From Paenibacillus sp. FJAT-26967 (GTDB taxonomy: Bacteria; Bacillota; Bacilli; Paenibacillales; NBRC-103111): 64,000 nucleotides of DNA. How positions within the stretch are numbered: position 1 is the first letter of the stretch; every line of letters begins with the position of its first letter. The notes beneath the pieces are model-generated. The model was not told where the DNA came from, searched no databases, and was given only the letters and a program-made list of their open reading frames with translations. Shown piece by piece: positions 1-9,217 of the stretch. The translations under genes were made by a program, and so were the position numbers. The DNA lies in contig NZ_LMXH01000004.1 in NCBI RefSeq assembly GCF_001541095.1, positions 186,001-250,000 of the forward strand. Reading direction: 5' to 3'.

Positions 1-552
1 AAAACCATTACCGGTGACTTTGTTGCCACCATGAGGGTTAAAGTGACGGGTAAGAGCGCATCCGTTCCTTCCGGTGAGTTCGATATGGCCGGCTTGATGA
101 TGCGGGCTCCCGGCGAGCCGGAGGGAACGGTTGTGCCCGATAACAAAGAGAACTGGGAGTACCTGACCACCGGAGGCAAGAACGGAACCAGACTCATTGA
201 TTTTAAGCAAAATGTAAATAGTCAATTTATCTACAAAACAGAGAATGTACAAACGGAGTGGATCGAACTCAAGCTTGCAAGGATCGGCAGCAACGTCGTC
301 AAACTGTACAAAGAAGAAGGGGGCCAGTGGAAGTTTGCGGACGCACACGAGCGGACGGATCTTCCGACTAAGCTGCAGGTAGGTTACTGCCTGCTTACGA
401 ATCTGTCCGGTTATGCGGACAACCTGACGTACGTGGATTACATACGATTCAACGAACCGAAGCCATCCAAGGATCTCGCAAAGAAGCTGGAGTCCAAGAC
501 GGTAGAGGAACAAGACTGGCTGGAGCTCCTCGGTACTGAAAAGGTGAAGTAA
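1..552 (+). CDS. DUF1349-like (concanavalin A-like fold) protein, 5' partial
   Basis: The reading frame is open from base 1, so the gene begins outside the window. The ATG at 31 is internal, since in-frame codons before it read KTITGDFVAT. About 183 residues are visible. The pattern of GDF, then FDMAGLMMRAP, then a solvent-exposed beta-rich stretch ending in YVDYIRF resembles the DUF1349 / concanavalin A-like lectin-glucanase fold, often found in carbohydrate-associated proteins. The acidic and lysine-rich C-terminal tail after the fold looks like a short extension. A hairpin follows at 662-700. The missing N-terminus could carry a signal peptide or another domain, so the overall function is unknown. 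Confidence 0.5.
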   Translation, partial: KTITGDFVATMRVKVTGKSASVPSGEFDMAGLMMRAPGEPEGTVVPDNKENWEYLTTGGKNGTRLIDFKQNVNSQFIYKTENVQTEWIELKLARIGSNVVKLYKEEGGQWKFADAHERTDLPTKLQVGYCLLTNLSGYADNLTYVDYIRFNEPKPSKDLAKKLESKTVEEQDWLELLGTEKVK

Positions 553-660
553 GAAGAGTCCGCCAAGCCGGAATGTGTGAGATTCGTCCATGCAGAAACA
601 GTCTGCGGATGAGCCTCGGATTCTCCGAAGCTGATGAGATAGAGCTGTATCCGTAGATTA

Positions 661-708
661 AAGAGGCCTGCCGGCAGATTGATCCGAACCGGCAGGCTCT
701 TATAATTT
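661..708. terminator. Hairpin terminator between convergent genes
   Basis: An inverted repeat, AGAGgCCTGCCGG (662-674) against CCGGCAGGCTCT (689-700), is followed by a T/A-rich tail. It lies between the end of the first gene and the end of the convergent DUF1648 gene, so it may serve either or both. Confidence 0.6.
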
Positions 709-771
709 CTGTCCCCTTCCATTATTCCCGACTAGGGACGGCAGTATTGCTATACATGAATAGAGCCTTCC

Positions 772-1266
772 CTATAACTTTCTTGCCCGGTTAATAAAAA
801 ATGCAAGGATTAGCGCAAGCAGTAATAAAAAAACCGGCATCCCCCAGGCAAGCAGATTAAAATCATAATTCCTGGCTGTCACGTAGATCTGGGCACTGAT
901 GCAGACAAAGAAGAGTACAATTTCTGATTTCATGATGTTGATCATCATGCGGGCATTCAAGTATTGATTCTTGCGATTTGACTCAGTCAGGTTGAAATAA
1001 TTATAGACATGAGGGTATCTCTCCAGCAGGGTCAGCACGATCCATACAACGCAGGCTAGTGCCATGGGCATCCAAATGTAAGCCTTGCCGCCGTACCGGT
1101 CGGGCTCCCCTCTTCCGTTGAAATGAATCGGGATTTCCGTAGGAATGTCTCTCCAGTACAGCGCTAGGAGGACAGCAGCGCCTGCTAGCAGCAGAACCGA
1201 CAGGAAGTCGGATATACGTTCGGGCACCGTTCGATCAATGATTAATTTAGGTTGGCTTACTTGCAT
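772..1266 (-). CDS. DUF1648-domain integral membrane protein
   Basis: A 164-residue membrane protein with about four hydrophobic segments (roughly residues 20-38, 64-82, 112-130 and 138-158). Between the first two sits IPIHFNGRGEPDRYGGK, the extracytoplasmic signature of DUF1648 proteins, the family that includes the N-terminal part of SdpI-type immunity proteins and several B. subtilis membrane proteins. The biochemical role is unknown. The start is an ATG preceded by GAGGTG. It is transcribed in the same direction as the phosphoesterase just upstream, with about 35 bp between them, so the two may form an operon. This protein lacks the extra C-terminal SdpI helices, so an immunity role should not be assumed. 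Confidence 0.65.
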   Translation of the reverse strand: MQVSQPKLIIDRTVPERISDFLSVLLLAGAAVLLALYWRDIPTEIPIHFNGRGEPDRYGGKAYIWMPMALACVVWIVLTLLERYPHVYNYFNLTESNRKNQYLNARMMINIMKSEIVLFFVCISAQIYVTARNYDFNLLAWGMPVFLLLLALILAFFINRARKL

Positions 1267-1301
1267 AGAATCACCTCGCCTAATAGATATGCGGCTGCTG
1301 C

Positions 1302-2033
1302 CTAGTCTTTGATCCCGCGATACTTCGCGGTGCGCAGTTCTCTGATGTATGCTTCCAGGTGAGGCATGTCTGCATCAATGGCCTGCTGGACAGCACGCTC
1401 GATGTCATAAGGCACTCTGACGAACCTGATATCGAGGGGCGCGGCTGACCGGGATTTATAGCTGCCTTCCAGAATGACGTAGGATGCCTGCGTTACATCG
1501 AGCGGATTGCCTACACTGCCGACGTTAAACAGCACTTTTCCTTGCAAATGCTGAAGATAGGCATTGTGAATATCCCCGTAGCCTACGATATCGGCTGGAA
1601 CATTGGCCGTGCAGTGCTCGGAGGATTCGAATAGCGATAGTCGTTTCTCCAAGTCATCCCAAGGCTGTACACGTTCGTATAGACTGCGAGGCGAGGCGTG
1701 AAAAAGCCGCACATATTGGCCGCTCATATAGAACTCAATCGTGAAAGGAAGAGCGGCTAAATAATGGAGCCGTGCTTCTCCCAGCACATTTTGATGCCAG
1801 CACAGATCCGGGTACTCCGCTTCACGTGTTATAAAATCATCCCAGTTGCCGCTTACAACGGCTTCACAATGTTGGCGGATCAGATCTACCGCCTGATCGG
1901 AATGAGGACCTTTGCCGACCAGGTCCCCCAGGCACAATAATCTCGTAATATCTCTTCGGCGGATATCTTCCAATACAGCCTCAAGCGCCGGTATATTGCC
2001 GTGGATGTCGGATAGAATAGCGATTTTGTCCAC
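1302..2033 (-). CDS. Calcineurin-like metallophosphoesterase (YfcE/PrpE-like)
   Basis: A 243-residue single-domain phosphoesterase. The dinuclear metal-site motifs are visible in order: SDIHGN (Asp9, His11), GDLVGKG (Asp37), SGNWDD (Asn63), FHAS, and GYGDIH near the C-terminus in place of the more usual GHTH. Members hydrolyse phosphomono- or phosphodiesters, but the substrate cannot be predicted. The start is GTG (2031-2033) with GGAGGAC about 8 bases upstream. No signal peptide, so cytoplasmic. It lies just upstream of the DUF1648 gene. Confidence 0.8.
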   Translation of the reverse strand: MDKIAILSDIHGNIPALEAVLEDIRRRDITRLLCLGDLVGKGPHSDQAVDLIRQHCEAVVSGNWDDFITREAEYPDLCWHQNVLGEARLHYLAALPFTIEFYMSGQYVRLFHASPRSLYERVQPWDDLEKRLSLFESSEHCTANVPADIVGYGDIHNAYLQHLQGKVLFNVGSVGNPLDVTQASYVILEGSYKSRSAAPLDIRFVRVPYDIERAVQQAIDADMPHLEAYIRELRTAKYRGIKD

Positions 2034-2393
2034 AAGTAATGTCCTCCGTTAATCGGGCAGCTGGTCTGCTCTCTATTTTTTTCTGCTTTCTTTATTTTCG
2101 ATTTTTCTGATCCGCCTTCCTTCTTTCTTAGAAAAATTAGAACAATATGTAAGATTTCATACCGCAGTTATTCAGAATTTCTTCGCACATCCAAGTCCCT
2201 GGAAGTTCCAATGATGGGGCTTTTGAAGCTAGTTTCTTACAATTTCTGAACTTTAGGCATATAGGCCTTAACAAGAACTCGCTTTAGATTTATTATTTTT
2301 ATGTAGGCATGAAAATTCACTGTTTAGAATCATAATAATCCTGTTTAATAGGTACAAAGAACTAAAAAAATAAAAAGACCGAAGGGGTTTTTT
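2034..2393. other. Intergenic gap between divergent genes
   Basis: AT-rich stretch separating the divergent phosphoesterase and chemoreceptor genes; both promoters must lie here. I looked for a cyclic-di-GMP riboswitch and for a sigma-D promoter, both common before chemoreceptors in this group, and could not convincingly identify either. AAGGGG before 2394 is the ribosome binding site of the receptor. Confidence 0.4.
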
Positions 2394-4163
2394 ATGAGAT
2401 TCAGACAAAAGCTTACCTTAAGTTTTGCCGCTGTGCTGGTGTTGACGATTCTGGTAGGAACGATTAGCTGGATGGGGTTGACCCGCGTCAACCAGGCTTA
2501 CGAGAATCTCATTCAAGACCGGGTGCACAAGATTCTGCTGGCTAAAAATTTAGGAACTCTGGCGGCGGACCAGACCAAAAATGTGCGGGGTTATCTTTTA
2601 ACAGGCAATGATCAGCACTTTGTAAGCTACGAGAAAGACAGAGCAGCCTTTAAGGCGGATATGCAGGAACTACAGGAGAGTATCACATCGGCCCAAGCGA
2701 AGGAATATGCAAATCAGCTGCTCCAGTTGGAGAAGCAATATGCGGGCGTTGTTAACGAAATTGCCGTATACAAATTCAAAGCAGATACCGAGAATTATGT
2801 TCGTCTGGTGGAAGAGAAATGTGTTCCGCTGGCTCTGAAAATGGCAGCAGCGGCAGAAGAATTGGAAAATTACCAGCAAACCCAGTTAAATCAAACCGTG
2901 ACAGAAACCGCTCAGCAGGTCCAGAACAACAAAGTGATGGTGCTGACGGCCGTATTGCTGGCCCTTCTCATAGGAGCGCTTTTGGCCTTTTTCATCATCC
3001 GCATGATTTCGCGTCCCGTTACGCTGGTGGCGGACTCTGTAAAACGGATCGCCGGCGGCGATTTGACAGCGGAGGATGTAGCGGTCAAACAACAGGACGA
3101 GATCGGCGATATGGCACGCGCCTTCAATGACATGAAGCACAACCTGCGGACGCTTATGATGAACATCGACGATAACGCCCTGCAGGTGGCCTCGGCCTCC
3201 AAGGAGCTGTCCGGCGGTTCCGGGCAGGCTGTTATGTCCGCTCAGCAGATTGCGGAAGCTGTTCAGGGCATCTCGGAGACGGCTGACAATCAAGTGGCCC
3301 GGATCAGAGAAAATAAGCTGGCTATGGAGGAAAGCGCAGCCAGCATTCAAAGAATTGCCCAGTCCGCCTCAATCACCGTTGAATCGGCAGAACGGGCGGA
3401 TCAGGAGGCGCAGCAGGGACGCGCGCTTCTGGAGGAGACAGTCGTTCAACTGAAGCAGATTCAATCTACAATGGGGACATCGGCTGCCGTGATCAACGAG
3501 CTGGGTGAGCAGTCGAAGCAGATCGAGAAGATTAGTATTTTTATTAAAGAAATCGCCAGTCAGACCAACCTGCTGTCCTTGAATGCCAGTATCGAGGCAG
3601 CACGGGCCGGAGAACATGGCAAAGGCTTTGCCGTTGTGGCGGGAGAGGTCAAGAAGCTTGCCGAGCAGACGGGTTATGCATCGGGACAGATCGCGGACGG
3701 AATCCGCAGTATGGTAGAAAAGGTCGGCAGATCGGTAGAGGCGATGAAGGCAGGCTCTGAGGAGATTGAAGCGGGTGCCCGGGCCATGGACCGCACAGGG
3801 GAAGCTTTTGACCACATTTATAAGGCTGTTCAAGTCGTTGCAGGGCAGGCGCAGGAAGTATCCGCAGCGACGGAAGAATTGTCTGCGGTGACCGAGCAGC
3901 TTCTGGCCACGGAGCAGCAGCTTGTGGAACTGTCCTCTGTGATTTCGGACCAGTCCCAGAACATAGCAGCCGTATGCGAAGAGCAGCTGGCTTCTATGGA
4001 GGAAATAGCTGCATCATCGGAGTCGCTGGACGGCATGGCCGCAGGTCTGCAGGACAACATCCATCAGTTCAAATTCCATCGTTCACAAGAAATACCTGAC
4101 AACAAGCAGGCACCCCAGTCTTCTGAGAATCAGCTGGAATTGGGATTCAACCCGGCATCCTGA
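2394..4163 (+). CDS. Methyl-accepting chemotaxis protein
   Basis: A 589-residue transmembrane chemoreceptor. Hydrophobic segments at about residues 6-28 and 181-203 flank a short extracytoplasmic region of about 150 residues, of the four-helix-bundle (4HB_MCP) type. A HAMP domain follows (about 204-257, ending [13 protein letters not shown]). The long alpha-helical signalling domain contains the conserved hairpin tip with [18 protein letters not shown] and [15 protein letters not shown]. It should sense a ligand and control CheA. The ligand is unknown. It is a single transcription unit with no che genes nearby, so an orphan receptor feeding a chemotaxis core elsewhere. Confidence 0.93.
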   Translation: MRFRQKLTLSFAAVLVLTILVGTISWMGLTRVNQAYENLIQDRVHKILLAKNLGTLAADQTKNVRGYLLTGNDQHFVSYEKDRAAFKADMQELQESITSAQAKEYANQLLQLEKQYAGVVNEIAVYKFKADTENYVRLVEEKCVPLALKMAAAAEELENYQQTQLNQTVTETAQQVQNNKVMVLTAVLLALLIGALLAFFIIRMISRPVTLVADSVKRIAGGDLTAEDVAVKQQDEIGDMARAFNDMKHNLRTLMMNIDDNALQVASASKELSGGSGQAVMSAQQIAEAVQGISETADNQVARIRENKLAMEESAASIQRIAQSASITVESAERADQEAQQGRALLEETVVQLKQIQSTMGTSAAVINELGEQSKQIEKISIFIKEIASQTNLLSLNASIEAARAGEHGKGFAVVAGEVKKLAEQTGYASGQIADGIRSMVEKVGRSVEAMKAGSEEIEAGARAMDRTGEAFDHIYKAVQVVAGQAQEVSAATEELSAVTEQLLATEQQLVELSSVISDQSQNIAAVCEEQLASMEEIAASSESLDGMAAGLQDNIHQFKFHRSQEIPDNKQAPQSSENQLELGFNPAS

Positions 4164-4199
4164 GTATTCTGAACGAATCTGTTCATTGCTTTCATCTCA

Positions 4200-4264
4200 C
4201 ATGATTTCCATATTCGAATCAAAAACGCCTGTCCCCGGATTTTATCCGTTTGGACAGGCGTTTA
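4200..4264. terminator. Hairpin between chemoreceptor and convergent secreted protein
   Basis: ACGCCTGTCC (4228-4237) pairs with GGACAGGCGT (4252-4261), and T-rich sequence follows. It lies between the 3' ends of two convergent genes and can serve both. Confidence 0.65.
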
Positions 4265-4310
4265 TTAATCGTTAGCAAAGCGGTCAAGCCGCTGGCTTAG
4301 GCTGCATTTC

Positions 4311-5423
4311 TTAAGGATGATTCACCCATTCGTTCAGCCAATTGGATTGGTCAGCCTGGTATAGGGCGGGAGCATACACAGTAGGGTGGTACCCTGCAAA
4401 ATGGCTCCACCAGAAGATGCTGGCGCCGTGTACATTGGCGCCGCCAGGAGAAGCGATAGCGGCCTGAAGCCCTTTAGCCGCATTGTACAGGCTCTCAACC
4501 GCAGGATCATGATAGACCGTGCCGTCTTCGGCTGTCTTCTTCTCGTAAGCGGGCATAGTCGGCATCAGCTTGCTGGAAGTGCCATCCAGCGCGGTGCTGT
4601 AGCGTTTCACTTCCTGAGTCCACAGCGCTTGATAGCTGGCTGCATCCACAATTGGGGACCCCCAGCCCATCTGGTCATAGATCATCGGCTGAACCTGGTT
4701 AAGGATGGCCCCCACCTGCGCGATGAACGCATTGCTCCACACAGGGGAGGAGCCAAAATCAGCCGGTGTGGATTGGGAGAAGTTCGTGTTGCTTGCCAGA
4801 GCATTGTCGCGCAGATATTGCAGAGTACCAAGCAGCACCGTATCATTCGAGATAAACCCTTCAATATCCAGATGAATCCCGTCCGCTTTATAGAAGGTTC
4901 CGCTGCCATTGATCTGCAGGCCCGTGTTGACGAGCTTGTTGGCCGCCGCATTCAGGTTGGCTTTAAACGTCTGTGTTCCGAAATTAGGATTCGGCGTTTT
5001 GACGCCGTTCACCCTCGGTGCCCGGGACCCATAGTTTAAAGCCGGAATGATCAGCTGGTTAGGGTCGGTTTGCCTGGAAACCTTGATCCAGTTAGCCAGC
5101 TTGGAATATCCCGCAGCCGGTAGGGAACCGTTGCTTGCCGTATTCGAATCTATGAGAACACCGACATCAACGAACTGATATTTGATTTTATACTGCTTCA
5201 ATTTGTTCACGTAATCGGCGATTTGCTGATCGGACAGGGCTATATTCCCATTGAACCAGTCTGCATTAAGAAAAGCTGCGTTATTGGTATGGCAGTTTGC
5301 CGTACAGCCTGCGCGAGTATCCGCATTCGGGCGGGACTCCGCATTACCTGCTGTGGGCAGGATGGTTAGGATAAGTGCGAGTACAAGAGCGAGACTTAGC
5401 ATGTGCTTGGGACTGAATTTCAT
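4311..5423 (-). CDS. Secreted GH18-like protein with partly degenerate motif
   Basis: A 370-residue exported protein. Residues 1-28 form a clear signal peptide, with cleavage likely after AGNA. The mature part resembles a TIM-barrel. FVDVGVL and LIIPALNYG look like core strands, and DGIHLDIEG (Asp181-Glu188) corresponds to the GH18 catalytic motif DxxDxDxE with His184 replacing the middle Asp. The Asp-x-Glu pair is kept, and PMIYDQMGWG could supply the Met-Tyr-Asp of chitinases. Activity on a polysaccharide is possible but unproven. CTANCH near the mature N-terminus could form a disulfide. The start has AAGGAGG upstream. A cre-like site at 5600-5613 suggests catabolite control. Confidence 0.6.
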   Translation of the reverse strand: MKFSPKHMLSLALVLALILTILPTAGNAESRPNADTRAGCTANCHTNNAAFLNADWFNGNIALSDQQIADYVNKLKQYKIKYQFVDVGVLIDSNTASNGSLPAAGYSKLANWIKVSRQTDPNQLIIPALNYGSRAPRVNGVKTPNPNFGTQTFKANLNAAANKLVNTGLQINGSGTFYKADGIHLDIEGFISNDTVLLGTLQYLRDNALASNTNFSQSTPADFGSSPVWSNAFIAQVGAILNQVQPMIYDQMGWGSPIVDAASYQALWTQEVKRYSTALDGTSSKLMPTMPAYEKKTAEDGTVYHDPAVESLYNAAKGLQAAIASPGGANVHGASIFWWSHFAGYHPTVYAPALYQADQSNWLNEWVNHP

Positions 5424-5762
5424 TGGAAAATAACCTCCTTGGATTGAACAGTATTTGTGAGAAAATCTGTTCCGGTACGGTGTGCTTCCTTTGCGCTTCC
5501 TTCCTGGGACAACCGCTGAAGTCTTTCATTTCCCTCCTTTGCAAACAGATGAAGTGGCCGCTTGAAAAGTACAGATATCGGGATCGGACATTCTTAACAA
5601 GTAAGCGCTTCAAATAATTATGTAATTTAATACATTAAATGTCAAATTAATCGGAATCTAGTCTTGGAATAATTTCGAATATACTCCTGTTTGTAAACCG
5701 GATCGTTTGAACGTATGGTGTGGTATGATAAGAGAATAAGCTTACGAATCGGGAGAAAATGA
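5424..5762. other. Divergent promoter region of the GH18-like and VTT genes
   Basis: No convincing gene. It holds the ribosome binding site of the leftward gene, a cre-like element at 5600-5613, and an extended -10 box (TGG then TATGAT, 5721-5729) that could serve the rightward gene; no good -35 box was seen with it. Confidence 0.4.
5600..5613. promoter_or_regulatory. Putative CcpA cre site
   Basis: AGTAAGCGCTTCAA contains the palindromic core GTAAGCGCTT and matches 11 of 14 positions of the classic TGTAAGCGCTTTCA form of the catabolite-responsive element. It sits about 180 bp upstream of the secreted GH18-like gene, a sensible target for carbon catabolite control. Confidence 0.4.
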
Positions 5763-6425
5763 ATGTATCAAAAAATAAGCCTTACCGTTTTTTACATCAT
5801 CATTGCCTGTCTGATATACGTGTACGGAGAAGCGTTGTTAACCTGGTTCCGGGAGTCGGATCATGCTCCAATGGCGGCGGGACTAGCCACTTTAATGGCT
5901 CTGTTCCCGGTGATCCCGTATCCCGTAGTCGGCGGAGTGATCGGTGCTGCCTTCGGGCCCGTTCTTGGTGGTTTTATTACCTGGATTGGCTCTGCCGCTG
6001 CTTCCGTCCTCATGTTCCTTTTCATCCGGTACGGCTATCAAGAGTGGGGAGCCAGACTTCTGAAGCGCTCCGGGCGATTGGGCAAAGTCACCGCCCTGTT
6101 TGAACGCAATGCATTCCTGGCTATTCTCTTTGCCCGTCTGATTCCTTTCGTTCCTTCGATCTTAATCAATGTGTACTCGGCTTTGAGCCGGGTTTCGCTG
6201 CTGTCCTACACAGTCGCTTCGTCGCTCGGTAAAATTCCCGCCATGCTGCTGTTTGCCTTCGTAGGAGACAACTTGATGACCGAGCCTAGGAATGTTCTGA
6301 TCACCGTTGGAGTCTATGGGGTCTTCCTTCTAATTACTTTAGGAATTCACCGCTTATGGAAAGGAAAGAAATCAGCACAGCGCAGCATTGAGGAATCCGC
6401 TGAAGTAACTTTAGAAAAGAATTAA
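5763..6425 (+). CDS. TVP38/TMEM64 family (VTT domain) membrane protein
   Basis: A 220-residue polytopic membrane protein with a VTT/SNARE-associated domain. The conserved glycine- and proline-rich core reads VIGAAFGPVLGGFITWIGS, followed by a re-entrant-type segment and FARLIPFVPSILINVYSALS. Relatives are DedA-superfamily proteins linked to lipid scrambling and membrane homeostasis; the specific substrate is not known for this one. The start at 5763 is supported by GGGAG seven bases upstream. Monocistronic in appearance. Confidence 0.85.
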   Translation: MYQKISLTVFYIIIACLIYVYGEALLTWFRESDHAPMAAGLATLMALFPVIPYPVVGGVIGAAFGPVLGGFITWIGSAAASVLMFLFIRYGYQEWGARLLKRSGRLGKVTALFERNAFLAILFARLIPFVPSILINVYSALSRVSLLSYTVASSLGKIPAMLLFAFVGDNLMTEPRNVLITVGVYGVFLLITLGIHRLWKGKKSAQRSIEESAEVTLEKN

Positions 6426-6429
6426 TACT

Positions 6430-6462
6430 CCATCAACTCCTCCGCTCCGGATGAGTTGATTT
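6430..6462 (+). terminator. Hairpin after the VTT gene
   Basis: ATCAACTC (6432-6439) pairs with GAGTTGAT (6453-6460). The T-tract is weak (TTTC), so termination efficiency is doubtful. Confidence 0.4.
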
Positions 6463-6713
6463 CACCAAAGAAGAGCTGCTTCAGGCGGCAAGAGAGGCTA
6501 GTCCTCGGCATGAATAAATGAGCTAACATCGGCTGTTGTCCTTCGCAAGAAGGCAATGGTCGTTTTTGTGTGAAATCAAATTCTTCGACCTGTAAATGAC
6601 CGGAGATCAGGAATTTTTATGTATATCTATACGCTCCTTCGGTTCCTCAGACACGCCCGTGATACACTGATGAATATGCAGTAAGTTATAGCATTGGAGG
6701 GAGAGGGAAGAGG

Positions 6714-7259
6714 ATGACGATGAACCAACCATGTATGTTTTTGATTACAGGGATTATGGCGAGCGGTAAATCGACGGTTGCTCAGCTCCTGGCCGCAAAA
6801 TTTAATAAGTCGGTACATTTGCGAGGAGATATTTTCAGGAAAATGATCGTATGTGACCGCAAGGAAGTGAAACCTGACGCGGGAGAGGACCAATTGGAGC
6901 AGCTAAGACTTCGTTACCGGTTGAGCGCCCAAGCAGCGGATACTTATTATAGTCAGGGCTTTACCGTAATCATGCAGGACGTTGTGGTGGGACCCATGCT
7001 GACGGAATTCCTGTCGTTTGTCCGGACTCGTCCCCTCTACGTCGTAGTGCTGAATCCGGATACGCAGGAGGTCGCTGCCAGAGAAGCGGCCCGTCCCAAG
7101 AAAGGCTATGGCGAATGGACGGTAGAGGGCTTGTATTCTGTGCTGAACAACGAAACACCCGAGATCGGAATGTGGGTAGATTCGTCTAATCTGACGCCGG
7201 AGGAGACAGTAGAGGAGATTCTGAGCCGGGCGTGGAGTGAAGCTCATATTGTATCCTGA
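6714..7259 (+). CDS. P-loop kinase / AAA-type small ATPase
   Basis: A 181-residue cytoplasmic P-loop protein with Walker A GIMASGKST near the N-terminus, followed by HLRGDIFRKM. The overall layout matches small-molecule kinases related to chloramphenicol phosphotransferase and AAA_33 proteins: a DVVVGP substrate-lid region, a YVVVLNPD strand and an arginine-containing lid REAARPKKGYG. The substrate is unknown; antibiotic modification is only one possibility. The ATG at 6714 lies four bases after a purine-rich box, and the ATG at 6720 is an equally plausible start. Confidence 0.7.
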   Translation: MTMNQPCMFLITGIMASGKSTVAQLLAAKFNKSVHLRGDIFRKMIVCDRKEVKPDAGEDQLEQLRLRYRLSAQAADTYYSQGFTVIMQDVVVGPMLTEFLSFVRTRPLYVVVLNPDTQEVAAREAARPKKGYGEWTVEGLYSVLNNETPEIGMWVDSSNLTPEETVEEILSRAWSEAHIVS

Positions 7260-7393
7260 CAGAAATAAGGGGCATTTTATAGAAAAGTAGCCATGTGCAA
7301 ACAATCAATGGTAAAGTTAGGATATTCTGAACTCCTGACGAAAGTCTTCCCATCTTAAAGAGGAGCTGCTTTCCGTCGACAAAGGACTCGATT

Positions 7394-9217
7394 ATGTTTA
7401 CTTTAGAAGGCTACGAATTGACTGAAATTGTTTATGATGACCCCTGTTTTCTGATCTGCTACGCCTGGTCTGCGCATTCTTCCCGCAAGGTGCTCCTGAA
7501 GGTTGTCAAAGACGGAAACCGGACGTTAACCGAGAACGGTAAATTACTGAATGAATATAAAGTGGCTTCCTCCTTAAAAATGGACGGTATTCTCGCGCCC
7601 ACGGCAGCGATCATGCACAGCAGCGGTATGGCTCTTGAATTCGAGCCTATTCAAGGGTATACGCTTCGCCGGTATGCCGAGATCCTGCCGATTTCTACGC
7701 GGGACCTGTTAAATATAAGCATCCGGCTGGCAGAAATTATCCAGGAGCTTCATGACAATCATGTCCTGCATTTGAATATCAGACCGGACACGGTTCTGAT
7801 TCAGGAAACGACGCTGCGGGTTTATCTGACCGGCTTCGGCTATGCAAGCAGAGCGGTAGATGGAACCTGGCAGGACAGCAGCATACCGCTGATGGAAAGC
7901 AGCCCGTACTACATGTCACCTGAACAGACGGGACGGATGAACCATGGCGTGGGCACCCGGTCGGATTTGTATTCGCTGGGAGTCACGCTCTACGAGCAGC
8001 TGGCGGGGCGCCTGCCGTATGCGGCCAAGGACGCGCTGGGCTGGTCCCATGCCCATATGGCGCAAAGTCCAGCCCCTCTGCCCGGCAGCCTTGGGGGTAT
8101 TCCGCAGAGGCTGGCGGATATTGTCATGAGACTGCTGGCCAAAGATCCGGCGGAGCGCTTCGGAAGCGCAGCTCAAGTGCGGGCAGCCCTGCAGGCAGTG
8201 GCTGCGGATGAGCTGTGCGCAGCGGCAGAACCCGTCCTTGGGCAGGCAGCGCTTCACGCCGGAGGTCACGGCGACCGCAGCGTAGAAGCTGCGTCAGCGC
8301 TGCGTGCAGGCACGGCCCCCCGGGAACTGCAAGCCGGAGCGGCGAATCCGGCGGGCAGCTGTACAGTACGGCCAGGCACGCAGTGGACTGAAGATAGTCC
8401 GCGCGCTGGACAGCGCAGTGACGGCAACAAGCCGTCAGCTCAAGCTCATGGCGCAGCGGCGGTTACTCTGGAGCAGAGCGCCAGCTACTCGCAGGTGCTC
8501 GATCTGTCTGCGATTATTCAATCTTCGCAGGCTTTTACGCTTGGCGGCAGCGGCGCGGCAATGGCGGCGAAACTGATGACCTTGCTGCTGCAGAGTGCAG
8601 GTGCAGAGCGCGCCATACTGGTGACGGCTCGCAGCGGGGTGCGGGTCCGCATTCTGTCGGCGGTAAGCAGTGCCGGAGAGATTGTCGTCTCCGGCACTGT
8701 GAAGCGGCTTGCGGACGACCCCAGCCTGGACGAAGAGCTCCTCGCGGACTGCATAAACGGAGCAAGACCGATCCTGCTGAGCGAAGAGGCCCGCGGTTCC
8801 CGGCTCGCGCTTCCTTTGATTACGGGAGGGCAGGCCGCGGGCTGCTTGTATCTGGAGAACAAGCTGAACAGGCGCGCTTTTGCGGCTGAGCGGCATCCCG
8901 TTCTTCAGATCCTCGGCGTGCAGGCGCTCTATTTAGCGCAGCAGAGTCTTGATACCCCACCCGTAATTCCGCCGGGCATACAGGCAAAGGCACTCACACA
9001 CAGCATGGAATCATTGACCGCAAGAGAGAAAGAAGTGCTCCAGCTTATGGCAGCCGGTCTTTCTAATCAGGAGATTGCCTCGCGTCTGATCATCTCTACA
9101 GCGACCGTCAAGATCCATGTGAAGAACATCTTCAGAAAAATGAAAGTGGACCGACGGATCAAAGCGGTTACGATTGCCAAATTCCTCGGCCTTCTGGATG
9201 AAGGGGCGCCAGCATAA
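7394..9217 (+). CDS. Pseudokinase-GAF-LuxR transcriptional regulator
   Basis: A 607-residue protein in three parts. Residues about 1-270 have a protein-kinase fold (Lys36, Glu54, the YYMSPEQTGRMN activation segment, SDLYSLGVTLYE). The catalytic loop reads HLNIRPDTV, with the catalytic Asp replaced by Asn128 and the metal-binding Asn by Thr133. DFG is replaced by Gly147-Phe-Gly. It should therefore be catalytically dead. Residues about 270-360 are a low-complexity Ala/Gly linker. Residues about 365-520 resemble the GAF domain of the large kinase-ATPase-GAF-histidine-kinase proteins. Residues 540-600 are a LuxR-type HTH (LTAREKEVLQLMAAGLSNQEIA). It probably binds a ligand and controls transcription; targets unknown. 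Start ATG 7394 with AAAGGA upstream. Confidence 0.75.
   Translation: MFTLEGYELTEIVYDDPCFLICYAWSAHSSRKVLLKVVKDGNRTLTENGKLLNEYKVASSLKMDGILAPTAAIMHSSGMALEFEPIQGYTLRRYAEILPISTRDLLNISIRLAEIIQELHDNHVLHLNIRPDTVLIQETTLRVYLTGFGYASRAVDGTWQDSSIPLMESSPYYMSPEQTGRMNHGVGTRSDLYSLGVTLYEQLAGRLPYAAKDALGWSHAHMAQSPAPLPGSLGGIPQRLADIVMRLLAKDPAERFGSAAQVRAALQAVAADELCAAAEPVLGQAALHAGGHGDRSVEAASALRAGTAPRELQAGAANPAGSCTVRPGTQWTEDSPRAGQRSDGNKPSAQAHGAAAVTLEQSASYSQVLDLSAIIQSSQAFTLGGSGAAMAAKLMTLLLQSAGAERAILVTARSGVRVRILSAVSSAGEIVVSGTVKRLADDPSLDEELLADCINGARPILLSEEARGSRLALPLITGGQAAGCLYLENKLNRRAFAAERHPVLQILGVQALYLAQQSLDTPPVIPPGIQAKALTHSMESLTAREKEVLQLMAAGLSNQEIASRLIISTATVKIHVKNIFRKMKVDRRIKAVTIAKFLGLLDEGAPA

Noticed and set aside
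2034-2393. Cyclic-di-GMP riboswitch before the chemoreceptor
   Set aside because: The conserved GCACAGGGCAAACC-type core is not present.
5344-5617. Short frames upstream of the secreted GH18-like gene on both strands
   Set aside because: They overlap the promoter and signal-peptide region of the real gene and have no start signals.
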